From Lottia gigantea (taxonomy: Eukaryota > Mollusca > Gastropoda > Lottiidae), in contig NW_008707180.1 in NCBI RefSeq assembly GCF_000327385.1, positions 644,573 to 708,572 of the forward strand: a DNA stretch of 64,000 nt, in the 5' to 3' direction. Positions 1 through 13,300 of this stretch are shown here, piece after piece; position 1 is the stretch's first letter; every line of letters starts with the position of its first letter. A program made the position numbers and the translations under genes. Under the pieces are notes generated by a model that did no database searches, was not told the DNA's origin, and saw nothing but the letters and a program-made list of their open reading frames with translations.

Positions 1-23
1 TCAAGAACTGTTTACTTTTAGAC

Positions 24-240
24 TTCATTTATGTAGGCCAACCTAGTTTAGTAATTGTACTAGTACTTCATTCAAGTAGGCCAACCTAGGTTAGTAGTTG
101 TACTAGCAATTCATTCAACTAGGTCCTAGTTTAGTAATTGTACTAGCACTTCATTCAACTTGGTCCTAGTTAATAATTGGTAAGTAATTCATTCAAGTAG
201 ACTAACCTAGTGTAGTCATTGGTACTAGTAATTCTAATTG
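24..240. repeat. 41-bp tandem repeat, about 5 copies
   Basis: A degenerate unit of 40-43 bp recurs about five times. Each copy holds a 'cattcaa.tag' block followed by a 'gtactag' block, and the latter starts near 57, 100, 140, 180 (degenerate) and 222. The copies differ by substitutions and small indels, so the array is not young. It has no coding content. Confidence 0.8.
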
Positions 241-1700
241 TGCATTAAGTAATTCAAACCAATTAGATAGAATCAGTTTTGTCATATAATGTTCAGTTAT
301 TGTCATACTGTATATTGTTGTTAAGCATATAGCAGCAAATCAAGAGGAAAATGAATAAATCATTGATCATTGGTAGAATTTAATCAAACTACATGTGTTA
401 GATGACATATATGTAGCAGTAGTCCATTTTTACCTTGTTGTTTCTGTTGGTAAATTAATTGAATAGAAAACAACAACAGTCTATGTTTATATTGTAAAGA
501 AATACTCATGGTATTTTGGCAAAGTTCTATACTCTATTTCAATAAATACATTGCATGTTCAATTTATGTAATAATATGGAGTAAATTATTGTGCAGGATA
601 CAGACTGTTTGATGGTTTAGTTTTCCTCAGTGTTGTATTTTAGTGCAGAAATCATGTAATTTATTGCATTAATTTAATGTAAAGGGATTAAAAATGAAAT
701 TGTTACTGTTCTGTAAGTGACAGACATATGGATGTTATGATTTGGTCTGACAGGGCTTAACAATCTTTATTTGATTAAAGAGGGTTAGCTTTCTTTATCA
801 AATTATACAGCTATCCATCACACTTTCTGTTGACTTGCAGAAAATTTGAGCTTTATTTTACCTAGAACCTATTCCAATCAAGTAGACAATGTGTAGTAAA
901 AAACTTGCCCTCTGTTTTAAGCATGCTTTGCTTGTCTTCTGTTCAAGGCATTTGATAGTTTCTGTAAGTGTAATTTTAAGGATTGATTTGTAAACATTTT
1001 TTAAAACGTGATCTATTAGTTATGTCAAAATCTTTTCAGTCTGTAGTGTATAGTAATAATGATATTTATTGAAGGTATGACTTGGTTGCCAATGAATATT
1101 TTTGGAATTCAAATGACTTTTGTATGGATGTTTAGATAAGATCATCATTAAATATGAAACAGGTTTTAACTTGAGGTATGGTATGCCATTGTGGGTATAG
1201 TATACAATAAATTTCAAGGATATCTTTTCATCTATTATTACCACAATTCAGTTCAAGTTGAGTAAGTAATTAATTTTCACACTTTTAACTCAAGACTGCA
1301 GATTCTTTCTTTGTGGTTTCAGGACTCTTTCACTATCTGTGCGATCAGTTATATATTAGTTTCAGAATGGGAATTGTTTAGGTAAGCTAATGAAGGTAAA
1401 AGTTTTTGAGCTTTCTACCATGTGTATCCATAATTATCTACACTTGAAGTTATATCCACGACTCATCGTCTCTTGAGTCTCTTTATGTTCAAGAGCAGTC
1501 ATGAATGGATTTTGTCATGATAACTTTTGATTGAGGTCATATCACATTGTCAAAGATAAAGTTGCAAGATCATATGGCTGAAGTACAACATATTTCCTAT
1601 TATGAAATCAATGAAACTCCCTAAAAATGCTGATTGTTGCCAAGATGATTGGTGGCAAATTTTTATTAATTACTGTCAGGACACAAGATATGATACTCAA

Positions 1701-1771
1701 ATTTAAATCTGTTCTTTTAAAAATTCATCAAATTGAACATTTGGTGAATTTTAAAAAGAACAGATTTAAAT
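1701..1771. repeat. Near-perfect 33-bp inverted repeat (hairpin)
   Basis: The left arm 1701-1733 and right arm 1739-1771 are reverse complements with two mismatches, separated by 5 bases. The arms are AT-rich but not simple sequence. The shape fits a small snap-back MITE or an extrusion-prone palindrome. I saw no flanking target-site duplication. Confidence 0.85.
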
Positions 1772-1878
1772 GGAAATATTTGGCTAATTGTCCAATTCAC
1801 CAATTATTTGAGCTGAGAGTAGGAGAATACACGCTCAGGATTTATCTGTTTGTCATGGTCCCATGCCCATTCACCACC

Positions 1879-1933
1879 AGCCCCCCCCCCCTCCACCACC
1901 CCCTCCACCCCCCCCTCCACCCCCTCCTCCCTA
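1879..1933 (+). repeat. C-rich low-complexity tract
   Basis: An almost pure C/T/A stretch with runs of nine or ten C and repeated 'ccacc' and 'ccctcc'. It produces an artefactual proline/histidine-rich open frame. Confidence 0.85.
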
Positions 1934-2276
1934 GAGACAAAACAAAATTCTACTTTCACTGCCTTCCTATATTAGATGTCCTATAAATGTATGTCACTTG
2001 ATTGAATTAACAACAACTCTCAACCTAGTTCAATCTTTTCTATTGAATTCACTCAACAGTTTACATCTAAATGATAATCATACAGTTGTTAGTACTATTG
2101 TGTCATATACAATATAATACATTTATGACATTTTCATTCTTCATTGTGACAAAAGAGTTTACCGGGTCCTGTTAACTGAAAGTTTGAAAGGGATTACCTT
2201 AAGTTGACAATGAAATTTGTATTTCCTATCAAAGTTAGAAGTTTAGAATCCGCCTATCTTTTTTTCCTCATGATTT

Positions 2277-2450
2277 TTTTTACACCCACATGGAAATGTG
2301 GACGTACATTGCCGTCGTCCCTGTCCGTAGGTCCATCGTCCATCCATTGTTGGCGTGATGAAGGCTACTGTTTTGATCTGATCTTGATGAAACTTGGTAT
2401 TCATGTATATATTGATGAGATCTCGGTCAAGTTCAAATTGGTAATGATGA
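2277..2450 (+). mobile_element. Pearl-like interspersed repeat, partial copy (subfamily A)
   Basis: It starts with the head module 'cacccacatggaaatgtgg', continues through a 'cgtccctgtccgt' block, and holds one core unit with 'gatgaaacttggtat' and 'gatgagatct.ggtcaag'. The same order occurs near 31330, 34280 and, inverted, at 45210-45685. The tail module 'accttgcctggcaagctat' is missing here, so this copy is truncated. It has no coding capacity. Assignment to the molluscan pearl type is from memory of that family's organisation. Confidence 0.65.
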
Positions 2451-5316
2451 TAATTTGATGAACTGTTTTAGGTTTTGTTATCATATCTGACAGATGGTAC
2501 TAGAATCCTGATAGCTTAATCTGAATCCCTGAAAATTAAAACATCGAGACCATATTGGCAGATCAATTTCTGGAACTGACTGCAATGAGAATGTATGACC
2601 ACTATATCATATGCATATTATATATAGGTATTGAAATAATCTTTAAGATCATTTACATTGTTAGATGTTTTTGAAAATAACAATTCTTGTGAACTGAATT
2701 TAGTCTGGACAATGTTAATGACCCCACCTTATTGATGTATTAGGACTAGCCTAGGACATAATATAAATTTCAACTGGTATGTATTTGATGAGGTTTAAAA
2801 CATTGGCTTATTATTTATTTATATATGTATCCAAGATTTAATGGTATTTATTCAAGGATCTAGGAAACCTGACCTCTCATTTTTAAACTACTGAATGTTA
2901 TATTTTATTTTCTATACTGTTTGTAAATTTTTAATGATTATACAGAAATTTATAGCACCAAAATAACCTTATTATTCAGCTAAAACTTTATAGATATATT
3001 ATATCCATTGACAGCTGTTTCTAAAAGATATTACTTGATCTGAATCAAAAAAAAATTGGATTAGGAAAGACCTGCAAAGAATTGTGCAATGCCAGAAATT
3101 AGCTTGGCAACTTAGCTATGCCTCTTTTCTTCAATTCATATTAATCTTGGAATCTCATCAGATCAACAATGTCATCAACTGCATTACTTACAAGTGGAAA
3201 ATGTGTTTTAAAATTTGGAAATTTTGTGGATGTGATCATCTTGGATTAATATAACAGTAAATATCCAACTTATCAGACTTTCCTTTTTCAACTTATTTAT
3301 TTACAGTTTTTATTTTGTCACAATATGTTAAAAATCAATATATAACTCATAACTATCATAATTGTTTGACTGTATCTGTCATCTTCTTACTTTCAATACT
3401 GTAACAAAAAGCTACTTCCATATCAAAATCAACTGTACCGGAACTGAATTTATCAAATAGATATCAAAATATCTTTCATTGTTAAATTCAATATTTTTAA
3501 TATGACTTTGCACTATTCAAAACAATTATGATTCATTTTCTTTAATTTTTCTTGTCAATCATCACATGTCCAGCTCACATGGTTACTGAAAATAGAAATG
3601 ATGAAATCTTTCATCCAGTTGCAACTATGTCATGTCAATTTTATTTCAAGTTGAATCATCAATATCTTTTTGAAACTCTTTGTGTTACCCTGCTCGTATG
3701 GTTTGTTGATGTGTGTTTTTATCTTGTCATTGTGTGTGTTATGTAAATGAAAAACAAAGTGCGTGTGGTTTCATCTACCATCCTATACCTGGTAACTTTA
3801 ATCTTCAGGTAAAGTTTAGCATCACCTCACTAATCTCTGACACTCACAAGAACCAACCAGAATACACCTTCATGTTTGTGACAGTTCAATAAAGTAGAAG
3901 AGTTTAATCCAATGAAATTATCTAAGAGTGACTATGGACAAGAAATGGTGGCTCGGTGATTAAAAATAGTCTAAAAATAGGTGTGTGTTTGGTTAGGAGT
4001 AATATTACGTATCAGGATATTTCTGTATTTGTTATGAAGACATTATAATATAAAATATAATTGTGTCCGACACGTATTGTAGAATATAAGATGAATGTAT
4101 TATAAAATCCTGTAATGTTTGTAGACTAGTGTTTATTGTACTATTTGTGCTTTTATATTAAACGGATAATAATGACATCTTACTGTGAAATATGTGTCTT
4201 TTCTTTAGAATTGCTTTTGTAAAAAGAATTTTTCTGTTTGAAGACTTAGAGCACCAAGTTTTGGAAAGTAAATATTCAGACAATAATATCATATAGTGAG
4301 AACAAACATCAAAATGTGACACTGTTTGTTTCCGTTTTGTTATTAGACAATAGTTTTTTGAAGTAAACAAAACATTTAAAAACTATTAAGACGCCAGTGG
4401 TTTCTGAACACACTATCGGGGACTTTCCAAGAATTTTGTTGGAGAAAAATGAAATACCAACAGCTTTTTTAGTCATTGTTTCTTTTGTATTTTGAACAAT
4501 GGATGATAGAATGAAGAAACACAATAGTCATTTACCAGGACATAAAATGTAAGGAAATAAATGAAATTAGACAAAATAATTGAGAAAGTTGGAAGTTGAA
4601 GAAATTTCCTTAAGCTTAAATACATACTGTTTAGGATTGTTATGGATAGTTTTATTGTAGTTGTAAGTTAGAGATTTTTTATTAATTAATAAATTTCAAT
4701 GATTGAAATTTAAATTTATGTTATGATTGAACAATAAACTGTTCACTTTTCACAGTATATTGCCTGAATTTTATATGTAGATCAGTATTATTTCCAATTA
4801 TTCACAACTAAGTTAGTAATACTTATGGTATTATTGATTGTGTATTTTAACATTGTCATTACTTTGCCAAAATATGATTCAAGGTTACTTTTTGACATTT
4901 TACATTTTTTATGTGAACTTTTCCCAGATTAATCATAATATTTAAGGTATTTTTGTGAACTTTTGAAAGTTTGTGTTGTAATATATATACTAGCTACCGG
5001 GAGACTCATACTTTCAAAAAAGATGTCAATGTTAAATTTGGAGATTTACATTAAACTGTATTAAACCATAAGATAAGGGTTTGAGATGTTTGAATCTGAA
5101 GTCTGATTTGGAATAACTTTTGGATGCTTGTGGTCTTGGAATGTAATAATCATTTATGATCAATCCTTTGCCTATATATTAGACTATTATTTTTCTAGAC
5201 TGTTTCTCTCAGTTATTTAGGATATCCTTAAAGACAATAGTTTTATTTTTTGGAAGTTTCAGATTGTATGTAAAAAATATGATTGAAAGATGACCCTGTA
5301 ATTATTATACCAGTAT

Positions 5317-5470
5317 TATATAGACACAGCTTTATTGAACATCAATCACTGGTTAAAGTTTTATGCAACGTTTCGACGTGTTTCCCCCGTCGTCCTCAGG
5401 GGAAAGTACGTCGAAACGTTGCATATAACTTTAACCAGTGATGGTTGTTGCATAAGGCTGTGTCTATATA
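5317..5470. mobile_element. Snap-back element with ~63-bp inverted arms
   Basis: The arms 5317-5379 and 5408-5470 are reverse complements over about 63 bases with a few mismatches, around a 28-base centre. Both arms end in 'acgtcgaaacgttgcat' or its complement, next to a 'cctgagga' box on the minus strand. This 'CTGA.GA ... GTCGAAACG' arrangement is widespread in animal repeats and resembles ends of Penelope-type retroelements and hammerhead-like motifs. I cannot confirm the family. Confidence 0.7.
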
Positions 5471-5783
5471 TCGTACTCACAATTGCTTAATGCCATTCAA
5501 AGACTTTATTATATATAGCTTGTGTGGATTGAACTTTTCACAATAGAAGATTTTTTTTCCAGCCTTCTTATGTCATATGACCTATAAGTATAAAATGGAA
5601 TGATTTTAAGAAATAATGAATGATAATCTTATTTCATTAAGTTATTGATGTCAATGATATTAATAAAAGGGACCCAAATTTTAATAGATATTTTACCATT
5701 CTTAACCAGAAATAGAATAAAGATATATTTTTCTCTTTGAATTCAATTTTATGAAATTATCATATTGTTTGTTTGTTTGAAAT

Positions 5784-6748
5784 GATTGTGGTTAAAAGGA
5801 TTAGGGTTGGAAATGATTGTGGTTAAGAGGATTAGGATTTGTAATGATTGTGGTTAAGAGAATTAGGATTTGTAATGATTGTGGTTAAGAGGATTAATAT
5901 TTGTAATGATGAACTTATGATTTGTAATGATTGTGGTTAAGAGAATTAGGATTTGTACTGATTGTGGTTAAGAGAATTAGGGTTTGTAATGATTGTGGTT
6001 TAGAGAATTAGGGTTTGTAATGATTGTGGTTAAGAGAATTAGGGTTTGTAATGATTGTGGTTAAGAGAATTATGGTTTGAAATGATTGTGGTTAAGAGGA
6101 TTGATATTTGTAATAATGAACTTATGGTTAGAAATGATTGTGGTTAAAAGGATAAGGGATGGAAATGATTGTGGTTAAGAGGATTAGGATTTGTAATGAT
6201 TGTGGTTAAGAGGATTAATATTTGTAATGATGAACTTATGATTTGTAATGATTGTGGTTAAGAGAATTAGGATTTGTAATGATTGTGGTTAAGAGAATTA
6301 GGATTTGTAATGATACTTGAGGTTTGTAATGATTGTGGTTAAGAGAATTAGGATTTGTAATGATACTTGAGGTTTGTAATGATTGTGGTTAAGAGAATTG
6401 GGATTTGTAATGATTGTGGTTAAGAGAATTAGGATTTGTAATTATACTTTAGATTTGTAATGATTGTGGTTAAGAGGATTAGGATTTGTAATGATACTTG
6501 AGGTTTGTAATGATTGTGGTTAAGAGAATTAGGATTTGTAATTATACTTGAGATTTGTAATTATTGTGGTTAAGAGGATTAGGATTTGTAATGATACTTG
6601 AGGTTTGTAATGATTGTGGTTAAGAGAATTAGGATTTGTAATGATTGTGGTTAAGAGAATTAGGATTTGTAATTATACTTGAGATTTGTAATGATTGTGG
6701 TTAAGAGGATTATGATTTGTAATGATACTTGAGGTTTGTAATGATTGT
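5784..6748 (+). repeat. 31-bp minisatellite, about 30 copies
   Basis: The unit is approximately 'gtaatgattgtggttaagag' plus 'aattaggattt'. Many copies are near identical. Some are replaced by a shorter variant carrying 'atacttgaggttt' or 'atgaacttatgattt', giving a higher-order pattern in the second half. The array is G/T-rich on the plus strand and has no long open frame. Confidence 0.95.
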
Positions 6749-7309
6749 ATAACCAATATATTATATATAATACTAGTGTGAATAATGTCAGTGTCATTAG
6801 GTTTAAAACCTCAAGTAGATAAAAGAGTAAATAGTTTACATTTAGGGTGTATGGTGTCATTAACATTGACTTGTAATATACTGACCCTACCCTGTCACTA
6901 CCCCTCGCTTGATCCAAGTTAAAAAGGTACTTTCTTTGTGGGTGGTAAGATTGTGGTATGTTTTTTATGACTTAACATGGGTATGATACAAACTGACTTT
7001 GTGTTGATTGTATAATGACATTTGTTTGTAACATTCTTACAATATATACCTTTTGAAGTACAATATTTTTCTTTTGATTTTTCAATGTCATAATAGGAAG
7101 TATATTATGAAATTTGTCAGTAAGCTATGAAACAAAATTTCCTGCCCTGCTCTATCCTATTATCAGTACTAAAAAAAAAATCAGAAATTATTAGCATTAC
7201 AATGTGGGATGGAATTTAACTCAGAAATAAAGGTTGACAATGTTATTTTATTATATTAGAATTTCTTTCTTGTATTTCAGTGAATATCAACGTAAGAAGT
7301 TGAAATAGA

Positions 7310-10300
7310 ATGTCACATAAACGTGGGCGTATTTCCAAGTCACATGAGGTATGTACTTCATTAAGGTATTCACTTCATCTTTTGACTAGAGCACTCTACT
7401 GCCAATTAAATGAAAATTGATTTATGGAGATAAAATTCATTTATTCATAAGATCTATGAGAAAAAGTAAAACTAGAGCCACTCGTGGCACAGAGTGGGAC
7501 TTTGCAAATGTAGCAAATTGCAAAAGACCCCGAAAAAATCATCCTTCCATGATAATTAGATCAATCGCAAGAACAGTCTAAAGTTGAGAAATTTTCATTT
7601 ATTAGAAGATTCTAATACCGGAAGTAGACGTCAGACCTCACAAATGAAAGTATCAGCAGATAGCCAAGGTCAATGACCTTTGATCTTGTAAAAGAGAAAG
7701 TCTAAAAAGGTCAAGATCAAGAGATATACATCATCAAAATTTCAAATTGCACACGACTATAAAACCGGAAGTTGACATAGGACAGCAAATATGAAAGTAC
7801 AAATAGATAGCCAATGCCAATGACGTTTGATCCTACAAAGGTCAAGGTCAAAAATTGAAAATTTTCAATTTCCAAAACCTGTTCCTTTTTTTGAACTAAG
7901 AAGCGGAAACAACCGAAATTCTAAGACAAAGTGGCTCACAATATGAGGTAATTGTATGCAAAGTTCCATTTTGAACAAATGTATACTTTGCGAGTTATGT
8001 CCCTGGCCAAAAATGTCAATAATGAGTAATTAAACCCGGNNNNNNNNNNNNNNNNNNNNNNNNNNNNNNNNNNNNNNNNNNNNNNNNNNNNNNNNNNNNN
8101 NNNNNNNNNNNNNNNNNNNNNNNNNNNNNNNNNNNNNNNNNNNNNNNNNNNNNNNNNNNNNNNNNNNNNNNNNNNNNNNNNNNNNNNNNNNNNNNNNNNN
8201 NNNNNNNNNNNNNNNNNNNNNNNNNNNNNNNNNNNNNNNNNNNNNNNNNNNNNNNNNNNNNNNNNNNNNNNNNNNNNNNNNNNNNNNNNNNNNNNNNNNN
8301 NNNNNNNNNNNNNNNNNNNNNNNNNNNNNNNNNNNNNNNNNNNNNNNNNNNNNNNNNNNNNNNNNNNNNNNNNNNNNNNNNNNNNNNNNNNNNNNNNNNN
8401 NNNNNNNNNNNNNNNNNNNNNNNNNNNNNNNNNNNNNNNNNNNNNNNNNNNNNNNNNNNNNNNNNNNNNNNNNNNNNNNNNNNNNNNNNNNNNNNNNNNN
8501 NNNNNNNNNNNNNNNNNNNNNNNNNNNNNNNNNNNNNNNNNNNNNNNNNNNNNNNNNNNNNNACAAAGTGTGTTTTTTCATATGGCGGCCAAAGTATCAC
8601 TTCCGGGCTGGATTTTATTTTCTTCGTTTTTTTGTATTAGCATTTACTTACGATCAGCATAAATTTCGTTGACCTATTTCAATTACACCGGAAGTTATTC
8701 GACCGGAAGTGGATTGTACTTTCAATTGATTCCCCGTTTAAAACCGGAAGTAAAATTAAATATTTGACAACTACATATTATTTGCTTTGGTGGTGTCCCT
8801 TTGCATATTAAATTTCAGATCAATCGATGCAAAAGCAAAAAAGTTGCAAAAAAATTGAAAAATTTGATCGAAAAAAGTGAGCGACGAATTTTCGAATTTC
8901 GTAATTTTTCAAGTGCTATCAGGTCAGAAATTACAGGTAGATTGTAAAAATGAAAACCCGAAGAAAATTGATGCAAAAATACGCCTTCTAGAGCCGATTT
9001 TCGACTTTTTGCACATGTTGAACTGTGGCACTTCCGGTTTTGCAAAAATGTTCCAATTTATATTTATGCACATCGTCTCCTATATAGAAGGTCTATGAAA
9101 TTTGAAACGTACCTGCAACTACTGCAGTCTAAGCTCGGGAAGGTGTGGACGAAACGAAAAAAAAAAAAAAAAAAAAAAAAAAGAATTGACATTTCGATAA
9201 CAAAGGACTTTGCTGAAAGCAAAGTCCCACAAATATTAAATCACCAAACAAACTCACCCTGGAGGAGTTTGAAAAAACTTGAGTATCAGTACAAACCTGT
9301 CTGATTTAATCTGTCACACTTGTCACCTTAAAGTGATATTCTTCAGTTAGCTTACCTGGTGTCATAAAGTTAGAACAGAATCCCTATAAAATTTGGAAAA
9401 TAGGGAAATTCATAAATCTTGATATTAAGTATTTTTCAATAGTTAATTGCATATTTTATGAATACTTACTAAGTTTTTTGGATTTATCAGATTAAATTAG
9501 GATCCTGTTATGTTATTTATGAGACCAGGTATATCTACTGGCTCTTGTTCGACTAGTTTAAATTTCTTAAATTTTATGTTAATTCTAAGACGTAGTATCA
9601 CTTTAAATAGTGTTGGTGTCCTTTTTTTACGTTCAATTTCTTAACCTTTAAGTCCTGGGTTCCCAACCTCTGGAACCTATTTGGGTCATGCACTAGACTG
9701 AAAACTTTGAAAATTGATGTCGTTTGTGAAAATTTGTAAAAACTCTTGGGGAGGACCTTCATCCCATGTCTCAGGCTTATTATTTTTAGAAAATTCGAAG
9801 ACACACTCATCTTGTGCTCATCTTGTAGCTAAATTACATCATAATTTGAAATTGCATATCAAATGTTTTTGGAATCACAGAAAATGCATTTTCAGGACAG
9901 GATCTTAACCACAGAAGATAATTTTCGAAGGTGAATTATTGCAGTTCACATTCTCCATGGAGATGGACATCATAAAATCATCAGAAATACACTCTCTGAG
10001 CTTTTAGTCTTTTGACGCCCCCAACCCTTCTCCCCCCCTACCCCTGTCTGTGTTTCTGAAATTTAAGAAGATCTTGACAGATTATGATTACAAAGATTAC
10101 AAATGGCTTTTTTAAATCCCTGTAAAGCCTTTTTTTTTAAGTGAACCAGATGCTCACCAAGTTCACTGTAGGTAAATAAAGGTGTAAAATGAGAATTAAG
10201 TTCTGGTGATATTTTCAGAGAGAGCCACCTGTGTCATCATTAACAACTGTAGAAGATAATAGTGATATCATTGAAGTGGTAATAAATACATCACCATTGT

Positions 10301-13300
10301 TGCTGTGTCTACAGCTTCGTATGGTTCCATTATTTTAGTATGCATTTATAACAGATTTTTCACTCCCTTATGCTCTATTCTTAGTTGTATTGTTGTTTGA
10401 TTGCTTTGTTGTTTATATGTGACTTTTGATATGTAATTTCTAGACATTGTATAAACTCAAACAGCAAAAACAAAACCCAAAATCCAAAACAACATTTTGG
10501 CGAAACACAAGGACGTATATCTTGATGTATTTATTATGCCAGAATCAAATATTTTGTGAAATGTAAATCCCACTATATGGAGAGAAAAGTCTGCCTCCTG
10601 TTGATATATGAAAATACCATGTCTTAAAATATATTTTACATATCAAAATTCAATGACTGTTATAAGGTTATATTTGTAGTGTTTCTAATGAGTATTTTTT
10701 TCTAGGTTGTAGTTTGTTTTAATTTTCTAATCTTGTGAATTAGTAAAGATTGTATAATTACTATCTTGGTCTTGTCATTGACATATTGATCAGAAAAGAA
10801 AAGATAGAATTTTAACATCGGCTTAGCATGATCTAAGTTTTTACTGTTTCTGTTTCTAATCTTGAAACTTTTGACCATCAACTGATAAAGAATTTGAAAT
10901 TGTACATAGTCTTCTTTAGTATAATTAGATATATACACAACTGACTGGTTGAAATAATAAAAGCAACTTGCTAGAAAGCTTTTAAAACCAGAAAAAGATT
11001 TTGGAATAGTATTAGTTCGAAGCAGTAGCAGATTTTCAACACGATTACCTTTTACGTAAAGTTTTGGCGTTAAAAACTTTCAGATACGTTATGGGATACA
11101 TTTCTCTAGATTTTGGTTTATAGTTTTCACAAATTTGAGCTAAAAAATTTTCAACCTACAAAAAAGCAAAATGTCCCTTTAACTATTGATATAGATTTGT
11201 TTGTTTTTTAGCTATTGCATGTAAGGTCTTCAATACATGTTTGTGTTTATTTTCATGCAAATCTTTCCTGTTCTAATCAAATCTAAGGCATTGTGTCAAT
11301 ATCATTTTTGTACATCGCATCAACTTTTATTTAAACTCTCTACATAACTACTGTATATCATGCAAAAAAAAAAATGGATTCCCTTGAACTTGAAACATTG
11401 TAGACATATTGTTATTGTATATCCATAAAACAGGACTTTCATAGTTATATCCAACTTACTCAAACAAGCATCGATGCTAGAATGGTTACTCTTATTTGTC
11501 AAATCTTACTACATTTACTTGTTATATGTTTCAGCATACATCTGAAGAATCAGTTCCTCTGTTTCAAGGCGAAGAGTCACCAGATGTCAGCATACAAAAT
11601 GGTAGTGAAAGTGATGCCAGTATTCCTTCACAGGAGCATCCAGAACCAAGTCCATTTTTACGATCCATATCAACGGAACCAGCCATATCTCAGATGAACA
11701 GAGGGCGACATATATCTGATGAAAGTTCTGCTGTTTTATCATTTCTACATGATGATGTAGAGAAACTCTATACCACTGGTTTTGATTTTGGTTCGTTAAC
11801 CAGTGACAAGGTGGTTGTTGCAGATCGTGATCCACGAGAACGAAGAATCAGTCTTCCACATTTTATAGAAAAAAAAATCAACGAAGATGATTTCACAAGT
11901 ATGTTTACTAGATGTTAAAGAATTTATGAAATATGAAAGGAGTTTAAGAGGAAATCTCCCCCACCTCCACTGAATTTTCAACTACTACTAGCATCTAGCA
12001 GCATCTAGCTGATCAAGACCTTCATTTAATTGACTACTTTAAAGTCAGAACCATGAACCATTCTCCTTATCTCAAGTCAACCTTCGCCCAACCTTAAATA
12101 GCTTTATCAATTTTCGAGTTATTTCAGTTCATACAATGTCACATGATCACATAAATTTGTCTCAAATGCCTGTAACTACAAAATATGTGGGGACCTGAAA
12201 TAAAATACTATTTACTCAGATTCTCTAAGAAATCCATATGGACTGGAAGGGAGAGCTGTTTCATGGTTGATGTACTCAACCTTTTCTTTTGTCTATTTTC
12301 AGTTCATCGAAAAGTGTCCTATCCACATATTCATCAACCATTACGTTCCCTGTCATGTAGATCCATGAAAAACATACCAGGTAGTAATGTGAAGAAAAAA
12401 AAGAAAAAGAAAAAGAAGAAGGTACGTAGTTTCCCGTCCAAAGATGCAGTACAGTCACCACCTATACCTGAAGAAGGTGAAAATAATGGTGATGAAGAGG
12501 AAGAAGAAGAAGAAGAAGAAGAAGAAGAGGAGGAGGTTGGTTGATATTTTGTCATTTGTATTATTGTATACACAACAATCATGTGTAAGACAAGAAACAA
12601 TGTTCAATAGACTAAATATTTTATGATAAAGTAAAAATTTCAACCCATTCAAATACTTAAGGAAGGTTTAAATGAAATTATTTATATAAAAATATGTTAG
12701 TCATGTAGTAGGCTTATAACTCTGTTTTTCCATATGTCTGTAAGGTTTTATTATTTTATTAGGAATCTGAAAATGAAGAGAATAATCCACCTGTCATAAT
12801 GGAATCAGCAGCGCTTGAGAAAGATCCATCTAGGAAATCAAGTCGAGTTGATGTTGGATTCTATATTGGAGGAAATGAACCAATCATACCAATGGAAGAA
12901 GAGTTACCAGAAATCCTGGTAACAGAGCCCTCTACAGATACCATACCATCTCTGCCTCCTCAAACATCTTTATATATTCCTGAAGACAGTGCTTTGCAGG
13001 AAATTGCTATGTTCATACCAGATATTGAAAGTGAACCACAGCTGTCAGAAAGAGCTGCTTTACTTGATATTCCTGATGCTCCTGAAAGTGCTAAAGATAG
13101 GAAGATAAGTTCAACATCTGCATCCAGTCGTGTGCATTTTCAAATAGGTAAGAAATGTTATTTATAATTACTACATTCAGTCAGATAGGTAGGAATCAAA
13201 CACGTGTCTTATAATTACTCCCTATAGGCCTAAGTTAAGTCTGATCTCATGTTTTTACAAATAGACTGCAAAATGATTCTTTTTTATAAATCAGTCTGTT

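Larger units (their letters stand above)
241..5316. other. AT-rich region with no recognised gene
   Basis: Neither strand shows an exon I can support. Short open stretches lack domain similarity and splice context. Structured parts (a hairpin near 1700, a C-rich tract near 1880 and a pearl-like fragment near 2280) are listed separately. Part of this interval could be 5' untranslated exons and introns of the anion exchanger, because the first coding exon at 7281 begins with an acceptor site and so needs an upstream exon. Confidence 0.6.

Noticed and set aside
1627-1986. 119-codon open frame on the plus strand
   Set aside because: It runs across a hairpin and a C-rich low-complexity tract, has no domain, and has no splice context.
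8016-8600. Long minus-strand open frames
   Set aside because: They consist almost entirely of the run of Ns.
12276-12652. Ser- or Phe-rich minus-strand and out-of-frame plus-strand open frames
   Set aside because: They are shadows of the lysine/glutamate triplet tracts in the exchanger exon 12303-12535.
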